A DNA stretch of 64,000 bases from Fomes fomentarius. Taxonomy: Eukaryota; Basidiomycota; Agaricomycetes; Polyporales; Polyporaceae. Location: assembly GCA_022606135.1 (NCBI GenBank), contig JABYQN010000017.1, forward strand, positions 248,001-312,000, read 5' to 3'. A model generated the notes under the pieces. That model was not told where the DNA came from. It saw only the letters and a list, made by a program, of their open reading frames with translations, and searched no databases. Positions within the stretch are counted from its first letter, which is position 1, and each line of letters begins with the position of its first letter. Position numbers and translations under genes: made by a program. Positions 12,283 through 24,185 of this stretch are shown one piece after another.

Positions 12283-14124
12283 ATGGACGACAAGACTCCG
12301 CTCCCGGTTGCAGGTGAGCCTCGACATTCCAAAGTCACTGGTGACATAGGACGGAGGCGAGCCTTGCGCGACAGCGCACGAAAGGTTACCATGGTTGCCT
12401 TTGTCGCTTTACTTTATGCTGCTACCAAGAGTCTCCAAATCTGGGTTGGACTTGTGGAAAGTCCAGAGAGAGGAAGTGTCGAGTTCTATTGGGACACGGT
12501 GAGCCCTTGCGTCCCTCATGCTGTCTAAACGCGCCTGTGACTTCAAGTTGCCTCGGTCAAGCCAAGCAGAAGTATGCAATGAACTTCGTGTTATGCTGGC
12601 CAGAAATGTGCTCGTCTTCTATCCCCTCTCGACTATGACACTCTCGATGGGCCAACCACAGCTATCGCGATCCGTATGTTCCAGCCATGGACTCAGAGAA
12701 CTATCGTGGCACGACAGTCATTTACAATCCGGGTGGCCCCGGGGCTTCAGCTTCGGCGCCCACATCTCACTTGTTGTCGGAAGCTCTTCGATGTCCTTGG
12801 TTTTGATCTGCGCGGGATGGGTAGGACAACTCCGTCGATTGGCTGCTTTGAACGGCCTCGCAGAGGGATATCTGGGTCTGTGGGTACCTTCCGCGCAAGA
12901 GTGCATGTGAACGCAGACCGGTGCGCGGAGCACCTCGGCAGAGAGTGGGGAATCGGGCAATATCCCAGTACTCCTAATGTTGCGCGCGATATCCTAGATA
13001 TATCCCAGCTGCTCGGACAGGACAAGGTGCAATTCTGAGGCTTCGTGAGTGCCCTCGTGATGTTGTTCCAGTACGCCAACCTAAGGTCTAATTATACGCT
13101 CCAGAGATCCGCGATCATCCGCGGCCAGTACTTCGCTGTGATGTATCCGGACATGATCAAACGCTTCGTTTAAGACGGAGTAGCCGACGCGGTAAGGTTA
13201 CCGTGCAGTCGTAATCGACAGCGACCTAGGATTCGTCGAAGACGTGGTTAACTCTCTCTTCATCTACTGCCACCAAGCCGGACCAGACGCTTGCCTCGAT
13301 GATCTACGACTCGGCCCCTGGGGATATTCGCGCTCGCTATTTCCGTATGCTCGAGCAGAATCCAGTGACCAGTCCCAGTGCCTCTTGCCGAACCTCCGCT
13401 AGTCATCACCCGCAATGTGCTCGTCTCGCAGCTCTTCGACTCCGCTCACGTGCCTCTCACCTCATTCCTTCTCGTCGCCCGCACAATCTACGCCCTCGAG
13501 ACTCGGAACTCAACCGCACTCACCGCTCCTGGGCGCCAAATCGTCGGGAGTGCGAGGCCGTATGGCAAGAAATCACTGTCGATCAGGCAGGTAACCATCC
13601 TCATCATCCAATATAGCGATATTGACCCGTACACCTACGATCAGGACGCCTTTGCGTGGACTTACAGACACATCTCCCACCTCTCTCTTCTTGTGCCAAT
13701 GTGGGCAGGAAGTTGGTGGATTTTCGCCGACTGGAAGCTCACACCAAGCTGGCGGTATGCTGGTGCTTTACATGCTCCATAACCCCTCCTTTTTTTCTCG
13801 AACCAATACGACCTCGTCTGCCCGTTTACACATGGGAAGAGGTTGCAAGAGCGCTTTGAAAGTGCGGGCTGGCTCACATAGAATTCGCACTGGCATCTGT
13901 CGGTGTCCTCGCCGTCTCTGTGTACCGTCAAGCGGATACGCGAGTATTTTGTCAATGGGTCGTTGATTGAGGGAACGATCTGTGAGGTCGATGAGCTGCC
14001 TTTCGTTGGAAGGACTGACGCGGCGCGGGCCCTCTCAGCCGAGGATGAGGACCTTCTCGAGGCGATGAGGGCCCTTACGAAAGAGGTTCCGATGGTCGGT
14101 TCAATACACCATCGACCTCGCTAA
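12283..14124 (+). pseudogene. S33 tripeptidyl aminopeptidase-like (TAP family), decayed
   Basis: Starts with an N-terminal hydrophobic segment (residues about 37-60, a signal anchor) in exon 12283-12498, which ends at gtgagc. Then follow KCARLL, the oxyanion motif VIYNPGGPGAS (near 12720), FDVLGFDLRGMGRTTPS (near 12795), VARDILDISQLLGQDKVQF (near 12985), and then a stop where WGFSYG is expected. Later come FAVMYPDMIKRFV-stop, VPLAEPPLVITRNVLVSQL (near 13378) and the usual C-terminal tail with EGTICEVDELPF (near 13965). Stops replace Trp twice (TGG to TGA) and probably Gln once, and there are several frameshifts. The family removes N-terminal tripeptides outside the cell. Confidence 0.8.
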
Positions 14125-14170
14125 TTCGACTTTTCCCGAAGAAGTTGAAGTTGCATGAGGACAGTACAGA

Positions 14171-14616
14171 CTAGAGACACATTGTCAGGGCACTAGTAGT
14201 GCAACGCGTGACACCCCACAACGATAATGAATAACAATAGGTATCATCCTCCGCTAGAAGCGACCCATGCAATGGATAACTCGCCTTGAGGCTCTGCGGC
14301 AGCATGGTTAAGATGCCGTGTTCAAGGGCGTAGACAAGGTTGAAGTCCAGGAGTGCGCGGCCCGACGCCGGGGCGGATCGACACTCACTACAGGCGCCCA
14401 CGAGGAACTTGAATAGGGGCCTTTCGCCGTCGGAAGACTCAGAACTATTTCTTCCGCTCGTCCAAACCAAGTCATCGCGACATCCGTTGAGCTGGTGGGG
14501 CTAAGGCTGGGGTATGCAGTATGTATCGTTGCTATCATATAACCGAGGCCACCTAGCTGAACTTCGTCAAAACAGCTCGAAAACTCGACGTGGCAGTGAC
14601 AGCGAAAGAGTGCCAC
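14171..14616 (-). pseudogene. Possible degenerate methyltransferase piece
   Basis: A minus-strand frame has LLDFNLVYALEHGILTMLPQ, resembling the LDLNPNTLVY and ALEQNIFTPLPQ segments of the methyltransferase remnant at 17115-17589. Nothing else is preserved, so this is a weak call. Confidence 0.25.
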
Positions 14617-14736
14617 GACCTTTTCAACTGTGCCAGTGGTGAACCAACCTTCACGTTCGGAGTCGAGCAGGTACAGGTGCGGTCCCTTCTAGACCCTCGA
14701 CGAATCAGCGCTGATATTTATCGACTCTTCAGTGCT

Positions 14737-16156
14737 ATGTCGCATGCACCGCCGCCCGTACTGAACTACGATGTCCTGAGCGCTGTCATTGAGCATATAG
14801 AAACGGAGACACTCCTATCGCTCATGCTTTGCTGCGGCGCGCTCTACCAGGACGGTGTGCGTGTTCTCCTCTCAGAGCCGGTACGTCTCGACCAGGGCTT
14901 CTGGGAGGACGAGGAGACGTTCCGCCCAATCTGGTCTTTCTTGGAGTTCATGTCGGCGGACAGACGTCGTTGGCAATCTCTCCGCGGTCTCATCTTCGGA
15001 AACAGCGCGCTCTATTCTGAGGCAGTGGCTCTATTGATAGACGGGATCAAACAAGCACCGAATATCGAATACCTCGAGCTCAACGATGACCTCCTCAGCG
15101 CCTATCCAGACTTACGCGCCGCCCTCGCGTCGCTCGAAAACGTCAAGCACCTCAAGATCACTTACGCCGCGGAACACACATGCCTCTTACTCGAAAGCGC
15201 ACACTGGCCCCTCGTTACTGCTGAACTCGAGGAGTTGTTCTGCAAGGTCGACTTATTCGCCAGGATGCATCCCGCTGCGCTGCTGCGGGGCGCGCAGAAC
15301 ACCCCCTCAGCTTCAGCGACCACTACTCCGAGCGCTCCTTGGTGACGCTGGACGAATGGGTCAAGACGTGTCCTAACGTGTCGCAGTTCTCTTTCGACGC
15401 CGAATTTGCGGGTATGATGCAGGACAAAGCTGAATACCGGGCTGAACGCGAAAGGAGTCTGCCGCGTGCCCATGGGCATCATCCGTGTTGGCCCCGTCTG
15501 GAAGAAGCCTCTTTCACCTGTGTCTCGAACCTCTACAGCTTCGGAATACCTTGTCATATTCGAGCTCTCACTTTGAGGTGGCTGTCATCGTGCCTGCCGA
15601 TGCTCCCCGAAAACGTGGAAATCGCGCGACCCGTAGTATTGGAGCTCATGTCCTTGAAAGCAACCTCCCTCGCGACCTTCCGAACGACCGTCATACAAGC
15701 CGCAAGTGGTCTCCGGGATCTCGAGTAGCTATGCCTCGTGGTTTACTTCTACGATGAGAGCATTGACGAAGACATCCCGCGCTTGCTGGTACGTGTCCTT
15801 GCTTCACTGGACGCAGATGGAGAATTCTCAACCGATGTCACTAGCTGCAAGGCGTCAACGCGATCGGACTGCTTCCCAAACTCCGCACGCTCACACTTGA
15901 AATCCAATGCAATCTATCGTATACGTGGGGACGTCGGAAGCACAGAAAGGAGAATCATACGCTGCGCGTCGAGAATAGCAGCACCCCTTCCGCCTCTGAA
16001 CTCTCGTTCATCACGTTCGATCTCCAGCAGTTCTGCAGGGCGCTGTTTTCGTTGGCTCCCATTCTGAAGACCGTTGGACTTCGAATCGATGGAATGCCAA
16101 AGGGCATGCCTCCGATCGATGCGCAGATCCAGCGGACTGAAGTAATTGATGCGTGA
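14737..16156 (+). pseudogene. F-box-like MSHP family, copy B (broken)
   Basis: Runs in frame from the family start (MSHAPPPVLNYDVL) to about 15300, then loses roughly 45 codons relative to the intact copy and changes frame. The next block is open from 15339 to 15725 and ends where LEQLCL is expected: the Gln codon CAG has become TAG at 15726. The last exon is recognisable to the TGA at 16154. Together with the sequence to 18430 it forms the left arm of an inverted duplication whose right arm is 40034-43124. Confidence 0.8.
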
Positions 16157-17114
16157 ATGTGGAGGGTCGCCGGTACGCAATTCACCTCATATACGGGGGT
16201 GTGTATCTGACATAGAACGAGCAGAGTAAATAGCCGCTTCGCAAACCCGTTCTGTCCTCACCCGCGCTTCACAGAATAGTAGTGTGTTCATGTATTCAAC
16301 ATCTACGATATCTTTCACGGCGGGCGCCGAATGTTTGTGTGTCAACGTTAGCCGGGCTGCTGCTATTCCCGCGAAAATGAGCAGTGGAAGCCGTGTAGAA
16401 GACGCGGGCGCAAGTCCAGCGGTGTGAGAGGAGCCCTCCGGCGGTGCTCAATACAACGCTGTAACAGACAGGCGAGTTGTACTGTAACCGCAGTGCTCTT
16501 AGTAGCATCAGCGCCTACAGTAGGTGCGTGGTAGGGTGATTAACATCGTACTAAGAGACCGTTGCCGGTAGGGGTAAGTATTATGCCTGCCAGCGCAGTG
16601 TTACATCAGAACGCTCTCGGAGCAGGAAGGGGGTTCCTTACATACACAGACATTGTGGAATCAATTCGGTCTGGCTCTTGTTGTAATGATCGATTCCACT
16701 ACCGGTGGAACGCGATCAATCAGCAACGAATTCTGTTCAGATAGCAGCTAAAGAGAAAGAGTCCGCGTCCAAATGTAGCTACATGATTCGACCTTGTCGC
16801 GCAAGACAATGGGGGGAAAGTGTGTGATGTGCGGTGACGAAACAACTGCGACCAAGGGTGTTCTCTGAGCAGGGGCTGAATGGAAGCGGACTGAGCGGCG
16901 AGGGCGTTGTTGTAGTTCGATTCCTAAGTGAGTAAGGTCCATTGAATTATCTGCTCAGTGCTCAGTTGAAGCAAGAGAGCATCGGGAGCATCATGTCGTC
17001 CTGCGACATCCACACCGCACTACCTCGCGAAATGCCCCTGGCGGAGTTGTCAGATACGATAACGGCAGCGTAGGGTGATGAGACCACCCGAGGCCTTCAT
17101 CGGCATACAAAACG
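16157..17114. repeat. Left-arm flank of the inverted duplication plus a private insertion
   Basis: 16200-16590 matches 41330-41690 in reverse complement (for example GTTAATCACCCTG at 41359). The stretch 16590 to about 17180 has no counterpart in the right arm and is either an insertion here or a deletion there. It holds no recognisable gene. Confidence 0.55.
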
Positions 17115-17589
17115 TCAGTGTATATGACCATCTGGGAAGATTTCGGCCAAACGAGGTACGAGGATACTGGGCAGGAACGTACACATGCGATCTAAGAGCG
17201 CGATGACCCGAGCGACGCGCACCTCGCATTCTTCAAACAGCGCGTCCAGCGCACTCCTCAACCCCTCCCTGTTTCCGAAGCTACCCTTCACTGTGTCAAT
17301 GACGCACGCCCTCGCCCAGGATCGTCCTGCCGCACACAAAACCTCCAGCAGTGAGGACGGGGACAACGTTACGGAACGCGCTTTCTTGCGAGGGCCGGGG
17401 AGGCAATGGAAGACGTAGAAAAGCGTGGAGTCATACCGAGCTCTGCGGCAGCGGGGTGAAGATGTTCTGCTCGAGGGCGTCGACCTCGCCCTCGCCCTCG
17501 CATCCCGCCTTCGTCAGCCTGTGTTTCGTGTACACGAGCGTGTTTGGGTTGAGGTCGAGAGTGAGGAGCTTCGTCTTCGCTAGAGCCAT
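17115..17589 (-). pseudogene. Class I SAM-dependent methyltransferase, C-terminal remnant
   Basis: Reads from an ATG at 17589: LLTLDLNPNTLVYTKHRL (the strand-2 acidic loop that binds SAM ribose), then VDALEQNIFTPLPQSS, then after a stop the segment FRNVVPVLTAGGFVCG with TILGEGVRH, the typical strand-5 region of fungal small methyltransferases. A further frame carries FGNREGLRSALDALF and EVRVARVIALL near the C-terminus. The N-terminal glycine-rich SAM motif is absent, so the copy is truncated as well as interrupted. A mirror copy lies at 40858-41304. Confidence 0.6.
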
Positions 17590-17876
17590 GCAGACCGAGA
17601 AGGCAGGAAAGTTAGGTATAGATTGGAAGACAAAACCATCGGCGCCGCTTGCTAGTCATCGAGCCAAACACGATTAAATAACGCGGTTGTGGCTGAAGCG
17701 CTAAGTCATAAGCTGGCCCCTTGTTCCATCACTACATACTGTGACCACTCAGTAGTAAGTTATACGGAGCCGAGCATGTTTAGGGTAGCAATTGATCATT
17801 TTTACAGTAACTTACACCCCAGGATCTGTCCTGAGCTTCGGGAGGCCAAGGCAACAAGTTCGTCCAAGTTCACCAC

Positions 17877-18573
17877 ATGAGTGACGATCAAACGAAGCGA
17901 CTTGTGGTTTCGCAATACCAGGCAGCATGGAATGATTACTACGCTTGGGAGCCGGATTACTCCGCTAAGAAACTCGCTTCACTGCGAGCCACAGATCGCA
18001 ACTTGGCTGCTAGCTCCTCACGAATCACGCAACTAGACCCTCTCCTCGACGCTCTCGAACACTCGGAACCGAGGCCTACCGCCTCGAAGGACGTATCTTC
18101 CCAATCAATGTGCTTCGTCGACACGATGGGCCGCATTCACCCTAAATATCTCCACGTGGAAGAGATCCGAATCCCAGACTGCGACGTACCGCGTCCGTAC
18201 CCGCCGTATGAGTCATGCACCCCTATCTCACGCAACCTCCTTCACGGTGACGATCCCATCTACATGGCCTTCCTTCCGCTTGCGGACGACTCCAAGTTCG
18301 ATTCTACCAACTACGCCGACCTACACACGGGATTTGCATGGCAGGAGGAGTATGAGTACCGCGACTCGGATGGTGCGAGTCACCGATCTCCTACGTCTCA
18401 AGCTTGCGGTGTGCTGATTCGTCACGGTAGCGCTCGAAGTCATACTGGAGGCGTCACGAAGGCTGCATTTCGAGCATGGGGTCTCGTTGCAGCAGATCGA
18501 CCAGACAAGCGTCCTCCCCTTACTCTACAAACTATATCGGGCGCGGGCGGCCTTGTCTCGATGGGTAAAATGA
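17877..18573 (+). CDS. Uncharacterised Agaricomycete protein
   Basis: Two predicted exons, 17877-18372 and 18431-18573 (212 aa). The direct reading through the intron stays open but becomes low-similarity, while splicing (gtgcga donor, cggtag acceptor) gives an amphipathic C-terminus, ALEVILEASRRLHFEHGVSL followed by a Leu-rich segment, so the spliced form is preferred. The middle has CTPISRNLLHGDDPIYMAFL and conserved Tyr/Asp/Pro residues. No known domain. A damaged inverted copy lies at 40034-40581, cut within the intron. Family function unknown. Confidence 0.55.
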
Positions 18574-18599
18574 GGTGCGCCCTGATGGATGTGTAACCT

Positions 18600-19025
18600 A
18601 CGTTGCGCTGGGCTGACGTTGCGATAGTGATACCGTACCGTGGCCGGGCTCTTCGAGGACGACTCACCCACCGCTTCCCGACCTTTCGCCGCCAGCCGCG
18701 GACAACCTCAAAGTGCGAGTGGCGAATTATCGCATGCTATGGTGTCGGGACTCCGGATGTCTCCAGGCTCATTGTATGACGCACGGTAAAGTCGATGATC
18801 AGGGTAGCGTGCGGTGCGGCTCGGCTCATCTATCTGGTAAGATTTCGACGACGCAAATCCGGACTTCGATTCTCCCGATGGTGCGAGCGTAGGATCGTTC
18901 AGACCGCTGCCCGTCGCTGAACCTTGCGGTGCGGAGTGCTGTCTCAATCACTCAGACACATCAGAGGTACTAAACCCGTGTGCATCGGTGATGTCTCGTA
19001 TCATTGACAAAAATACTGCATTCAG
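18600..19025. other. Intergenic region
   Basis: Outside the inverted duplication, which ends near 18430. No gene seen. Confidence 0.4.
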
Positions 19026-20394
19026 GATGATGTGATATGGACCGAGGCCGATATCGACGATCTTCAATTGATATGTCGGATCGCACCGCCGACGCGTCCT
19101 TGCGATCTCGCGAAACTATGTGTCAAACCGTGCTATGAGGTGAATCACGGAGCAACCCTAATACAACGTCGTTCAAAAACTCAGTGCGTTTTAGGTCGCT
19201 TTTATCTCTCGGAGGTTCGACACTTCTCGCATTGAGGTGAAGACCAGAAGATCTCGGCGAAGTGAATAACTTCTCTTCGCTGTTTGGTTGAAATCAATTG
19301 ACCGATAGCTGCGTAGATGATAGCTATCGGCCGCCGTGCGATCATTCAGGACCATGCTCAGTAGCGATGCACTGCCCGTGTGCGAGGAGCCAAGTAGAAT
19401 GCTCAAAGCTCTGTGCCTGCCCTAAGACCTGTACGTTAAATCCCGTTCAAGTATTCATCTCACCTCTCTTGGCTCATCCCACGGCTCTAGGCACCAGGAA
19501 ATGGCAGGGTTGCCAATGCACATCACACCAAATCAAGAGCCATAAGAAATCTGCGAAAGAGACGACTGTCCCCCCTTGCGCGGAAGACTGGTTGTGCCCA
19601 TGCAGGAAGGCGAAGAGGGAATGTGACCCCGAAGTGTGCTGGCCTTGCGGTAAAGATTGTATGAACATGCAGCTGCAGAAGGGTCTGTCCAAGGTATCTG
19701 TGATCACTTCGATCATGCGGCATGCCTCTCGAACCTTGACATGACTTTTACACTCAGAGAGTCCAGGTGAAGCAGAGCAAGCATGGCATGGGTCTATATC
19801 TCTGTGAGGATGTCAAAAGTGGTGACTTCATGATGGGTGAGGTCTCATTGATGATTGTCTTGCTATCATACATTGTTCAGATCCTGACTGACCGTATATT
19901 CAGAGTATGTAGGAGAGCTCATTTATGACCCTACATTTGATTCTCGTGGGTCAGTATGATTCCACTGTTTTTTATTCTCATATGGTCCACCATTGCTCAA
20001 CGCATCCTTCCTATAGCTTGATATCCGAGCATCTGCAGAGGAACTATGTCTTTGGGTTGTCTCAAGGGTCAGAGACATCTGTAGATAGCATGTTTGCAGG
20101 CAATCCCGCCAGATTCATCAACCATGCACCGCATAAAAAAGCTAATGTGACAGTGTCAAGTAAGTATCATAAGTGAATTGTGTTTGCCGGAAATTAGCAC
20201 TGATACACGGCCACACACTGCTAGTTCCTTTGGTGAATGGGGAGCAAAGAATTGGCATATATGCAAGTAAGTAATTGTCGGTCCATACTGTGGGGATTGC
20301 ACTTATGTTTCAATGCACAGAAAAAAATATAGCTAGAGGAAAGGAGCTGCTGATGAACTACGGGCCAGAATTCGGACTAGAAAGCAAAGGATAA
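19026..20394 (+). CDS. EZH-like histone methyltransferase, CXC-SET only
   Basis: Best-supported exons: 19298 (or an upstream exon near 19040)-19430, 19491-19693, 19758-19836, 19904-19949, 20017-20159, 20225-20266 and 20321-20394; all phases agree. The first exons carry the CXC cysteine pattern (PPCDHSGPCS, CPCARSQVEC, GCQC, CPCRKAKRECDPEVC). The SET domain follows: HGMGLYL, EYVGELIYDP, RNYVFGL, a GNPARFINHA motif, NGEQRIGIYA and ELLMNYGPEFG. An upstream segment PCDLAKLCVKPCYEV matches the region before CXC in fungal E(z). E(z) is the PRC2 catalytic subunit for H3K27 methylation. The EED/SUZ12-binding N-terminus and SANT domains are not found. The junction between 19131 and 19298 is unclear. 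The SET part itself shows no break. Confidence 0.75.
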
Positions 20395-20478
20395 TACTGT
20401 TGTACTAGATCGGACTTCGATGCGATCGGATTCACTGACTAGTAGGCATGTCGCTGACTAAAAAGTAAAACATGCGGT

Positions 20479-20558
20479 TTCCCATTAGCCGATTCGAACG
20501 ACTGACCTCGTCATGGCGAGATACTAGTGACGCGCTCTACCAACTGAGCTAAACGGGA
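20479..20558 (-). tRNA. tRNA-Thr (AGT) with a 7 nt intron
   Basis: On the minus strand: acceptor TCCCGTT pairs with AATGGGA plus discriminator A; D arm GCTCAGTTGGTAGAGC; anticodon stem CGTCA/TGACG; T arm AGTCG-TTCGAAT-CGGCT. The loop reads CTAGTA, then a 7 nt insert TCTCGCC, then A, so the anticodon is AGT with the intron at the usual 37/38 site. T-rich sequence follows on the minus strand (TTTTACTTTT), suitable for Pol III termination. Confidence 0.85.
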
Positions 20559-20820
20559 ATGAGAAATTGATAGTGGGAGCGCTTGTTCAGAATCCTTGTC
20601 TCTTGGTTGGCTCTTGTCTTGTAACTTCGCGACTATCTGCATTCAACTGCTAGTAACGGGATCTTGTCAAATCCTTTATCACACGAGCGAGTAAGTGAGC
20701 CCTGGATGAATGGGCTTGACGACGACGGACTGCTTATGAGACACAAAGTTCCTACAGGCTCCACTGGACAGACAGACATCAATCAACGCAACTCGCGGCT
20801 CCACTGGGTGTACTACCGTA

Positions 20821-23112
20821 ATGGTCAACGAGCATCGTCCAACGCCGACAGATGGCTACGAAACGAGCACATCTTCTCTTCAGATCGAGACGGAGAACGT
20901 CATCAAGAAACACATCCCACCCGCCGGCACAGATCAGAGCGAACTGCAGAAGAAGTCGCACTTTGAGTTCCTGCTCCGAAACCTTCGACAAGGCTTTCCA
21001 GAGCGCTACACGTCCCAGGATGCCAGCCAACCCTGGCTGATCTATTGGACACTGCAAGCCTTCAGCGTCCTCGGTGTCGGGCTCGACGATCAGACGAAGA
21101 GACGGTGAGTGGCGCGGGGGGGGGCCGAGCGGTGGGAAAATGTTTTCATAACCGCTGACTTCGGACACACCTGCCATGCATGCAGGGCGGTAGAGACCCT
21201 GCTCGCGCTACAACACCCCGACGGCGGCTTCGGGGGCGGGCCAGGCCAGGCTGCACATCTATTACCGACGTACGCCTCGGTCTGCGCGTTCGCCATAGTG
21301 GGGAGACCCGGGGACGGCGGCGGGTGGGACGCCATAGATCGGTACGGCGAGGATCATCGCGCCAGCTCTGCGGAGAGTTCGCTCGCTCACACTTACACTT
21401 ACACTTACACTTGCGCTCGCGCTCGCGCTCCGCTGTCCCCAGCAAGAAGCTCTATCAATTCTTCATGTCGCTGAAGCAGCCCGACGGCTCCTTCCTCGTC
21501 AGCCACCACGGCGAAGTCGACGTCAGGCCAGTTCACTCGCGCTCCTCCTCACGGTGGATAATTAACCTCATACGCGTACGGCCCATGTGCACACAGGGGC
21601 ATCTACTGCCTCCTTGCAGTTGCCACCCTCCTCAACCTCCTCACGCCGGAGCTTCTTGCAGGCGTCCCAGCGTTCCTGGCCACCTGCCAAACATACGAAG
21701 GCGGCTTCGGCAACGCCTCCTTCCCAGGCTGGGCATTCGCCGCCGGTAGGTCCCTCCAGACGTTCTTCCTCAACGTACCATCAGCCTGAGTTGGAGTCCT
21801 TCATCGACGTAGACGACCCGGAGAGTGAACGTCAATCGAGTCAGTCATACGATCCCACGGCGCCCCGACCCCCTCTCGGCGAGGCGCACGGGGGATACAC
21901 CTTCTGTGCCACCGCCTCCTGGGTGCTCCTACAGCCTTTCATTAAGCTCTCAGCGCCGACCGCCGAGCTTGCTCCCAAGATCAACACGCGCGCCTTGCTT
22001 CGATGGTGTGTGCAGATGCAAGGGCTCCCGATCGAACTCGGGGGCTTCCGCGGTCGGACCAACAAGCTCGTGGACGGCTGCTACAGCTGGTGGGTCGGCG
22101 GTTGTGTCGGCCTCGTGGAGACCGTGCTCGGGATGCACGAAGAACCTGCCACGGAGGAGAAAGAAGACAGTCAAGAAGAAGACGTGCACAAGACGTGGGA
22201 CGACGCTGACGGTGAGCTGCGGCTAGTCGTATTGCCTCTGTCGCGCGCACAGAGAGCTCACACCCTGTTTCGCGACCTGTTAACCTTTACGACGTGGTCG
22301 TGCTTGTTTGATGTCGATGTCTCACTTTCACTGACAAGACTCCCTCTTCGATCGGCGAGCTCTACAGGAGTACATTCTCTGTGCCGGCCAACATCCCGCC
22401 GGCGGTCTTCGAGACAAACCGCCGAAGTGAGTTGGTTCCCTTCCAGCGCCCTCGCCCCCGTCCCCGTCCCCGTTCCCCGTCCTGTATTTTCTGCATCTGA
22501 TAAATTCTAATCCGGATACCACAGGCCCGCAGACGCTTACCACACACTGTACTGTGTCGCCGGCCTTTCCGCCGCGCAGCATCGTGTCATCCCCTCCGCC
22601 GCGCGCGAGAAGAGTGTCGCGTCCGCCTGGAACGCAGCCCAAGCTCATGCCAAAGACGGTATGTGCTGTCTGTCTGTCTGCCTCTCTGTGCAGCCCAGCC
22701 GCTTCGGGCCCATTCCCAGTCTGCGATGTGTGGCTGACAAAGTGCGCGGGTGTGTGTAGATACGGGCTATGTCGCACCGTCGGACGCGGAGCGTGAGGGG
22801 CTGGACGAGTTGCGCAGACGGACGTTCGCACACGTCCTGTCGTGGTCCGAGGAAGAGGGCACGGCGTCGTATGTCGGCGGCGCGGCCAATCGCGTGGTGA
22901 GTAGAACATGGCTCCCAACATTGTTGTCGGGGCGGAGTACAGGCCCCTGGAACGTCGCACTGACCCTTTTTTCTCATTGATTCTTCCGTTTGTCGTTCTA
23001 GAACGCCACGCACCCGCTCTTCAATCTAACGATGACGCACTCGGATGGGATCCTCGCGCATTTCTACGGTCAGACCGTCCCCTCGCGCTATAATGCGGCC
23101 GCGAAGAAATGA
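20821..23112 (+). CDS. RAM1: Protein farnesyltransferase subunit beta
   Basis: Nine exons: 20821-21104, 21186-21341, 21443-21526, 21597-21745, 21813-22211, 22339-22426, 22525-22658, 22760-22896 and 23002-23112 (513 aa), all in phase. It shows the prenyltransferase alpha-alpha barrel repeats with GGF motifs (HPDGGFGGGPGQ, YEGGFGNASFPGWAF, GEAHGGYTFCA). Zinc ligands are present: Asp and Cys in VDGCYSWWVGG and His in AYHTLYCVAGL. The enzyme attaches farnesyl to CaaX proteins such as Ras and mating pheromone precursors, with an alpha subunit encoded elsewhere. Intron 3 seems to use a GC donor (CAG|gccagt) because no GT site keeps the VDVRGIYCLL frame. An acidic insert follows the last WVGG repeat. 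The start could lie further upstream. No sign of decay. Confidence 0.93.
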
Positions 23113-24185
23113 AGAGAAGTCAAGAAAGAATGCGCAAAGTGCAATCAGAGGATGAGGGTGTATTTCTTGAGGTTTTGTACTGACGCCACGCTTGACCGTG
23201 TTCGTCACTGATTCAGGGATGTATGCTTGATCTTAGGCAATGGTCACAAGTTTGCCAATGGAAGCAGCTCATGATTGTATACATAACAGACACAATATAC
23301 ATTTGAGACGTTCTCTATGGACCGTTCGGACGCATGCAATAAATCAGAGGCAGGACGTCAAGCTTGCATAAGTTCTCAACTCTGTCCCTACTACCATTTA
23401 GTACTCACGCTCTACGTGACCTGCATGCCCCGTTAGGCTCTCCCGGCCCACAATTCGGGAGCACGCCAGTGCCGTCACAGCTTCAGCTTCTGGAGGAACC
23501 TTCCGGCGCCGGCCTCAACGTTACAACTCTCTGTTTGACGTGTATCAGGACTGCGAAGGGACGGCTGTCGCCTGCCACTGGCGACGTGTGTACGGGTTGA
23601 CAACGAGGCGCGCTGCTTTCACGCCGGGTGTTCCTTCGGACGGTGCAAAGACTCATAACGCGTACGGGCCGCCGGAGCGCTGTCGGTCAGCATGAACGAC
23701 CACAAACTCCGCGAGAGTTCGTCTCAATACTTCATCGGCTCCGCCAGAGATCACCTGTATGAGTGAGGCTGCATGCGCAGCAAGTCACCTAGGCCGTGAA
23801 CGAGCGATTTGTAAACCGGCGTGGACATGACGACTCCTCTCAAATGCGGGTGCAGACTGTCTGAACATATCGATCATGATACTACCCAACGATGTTATAC
23901 TCGGTGACCGGAAGAGGAAGATATACGGCAGACACATGATACGTTCGGAAGACCCTATGGAGGCGCGTTCGATATCATGGCAGGCAGCTTGTCTGGCGGG
24001 TATGTCGAGCCACCTGTCACGACTTACGGCAGAAATAATCTCTGCCGGGAGACTCAGACAACGCAGCGGGGCGTCCCTGATGTGTACCCCTGCGCAGTGG
24101 CAGAGCCAAGCTCATGAGCACTGGCCACGATGAGCTCGAAACGAAAGTCGGCGGCGGCGGGAGCGAGCAGCGGCACTCACGTAAG
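23113..24185. other. Gene-poor stretch
   Basis: Between the farnesyltransferase gene and the first F-box/LRR duplicate. Short GC-rich coding-like pieces occur near 23430-23700, but no frame joins and I recognise no family. Confidence 0.35.

Noticed and set aside
17877..18596. Unspliced reading of the uncharacterised gene to 18596
   Set aside because: The spliced form (exon 2 from 18431) gives a conserved-looking helix and explains the cut in the right-arm copy.
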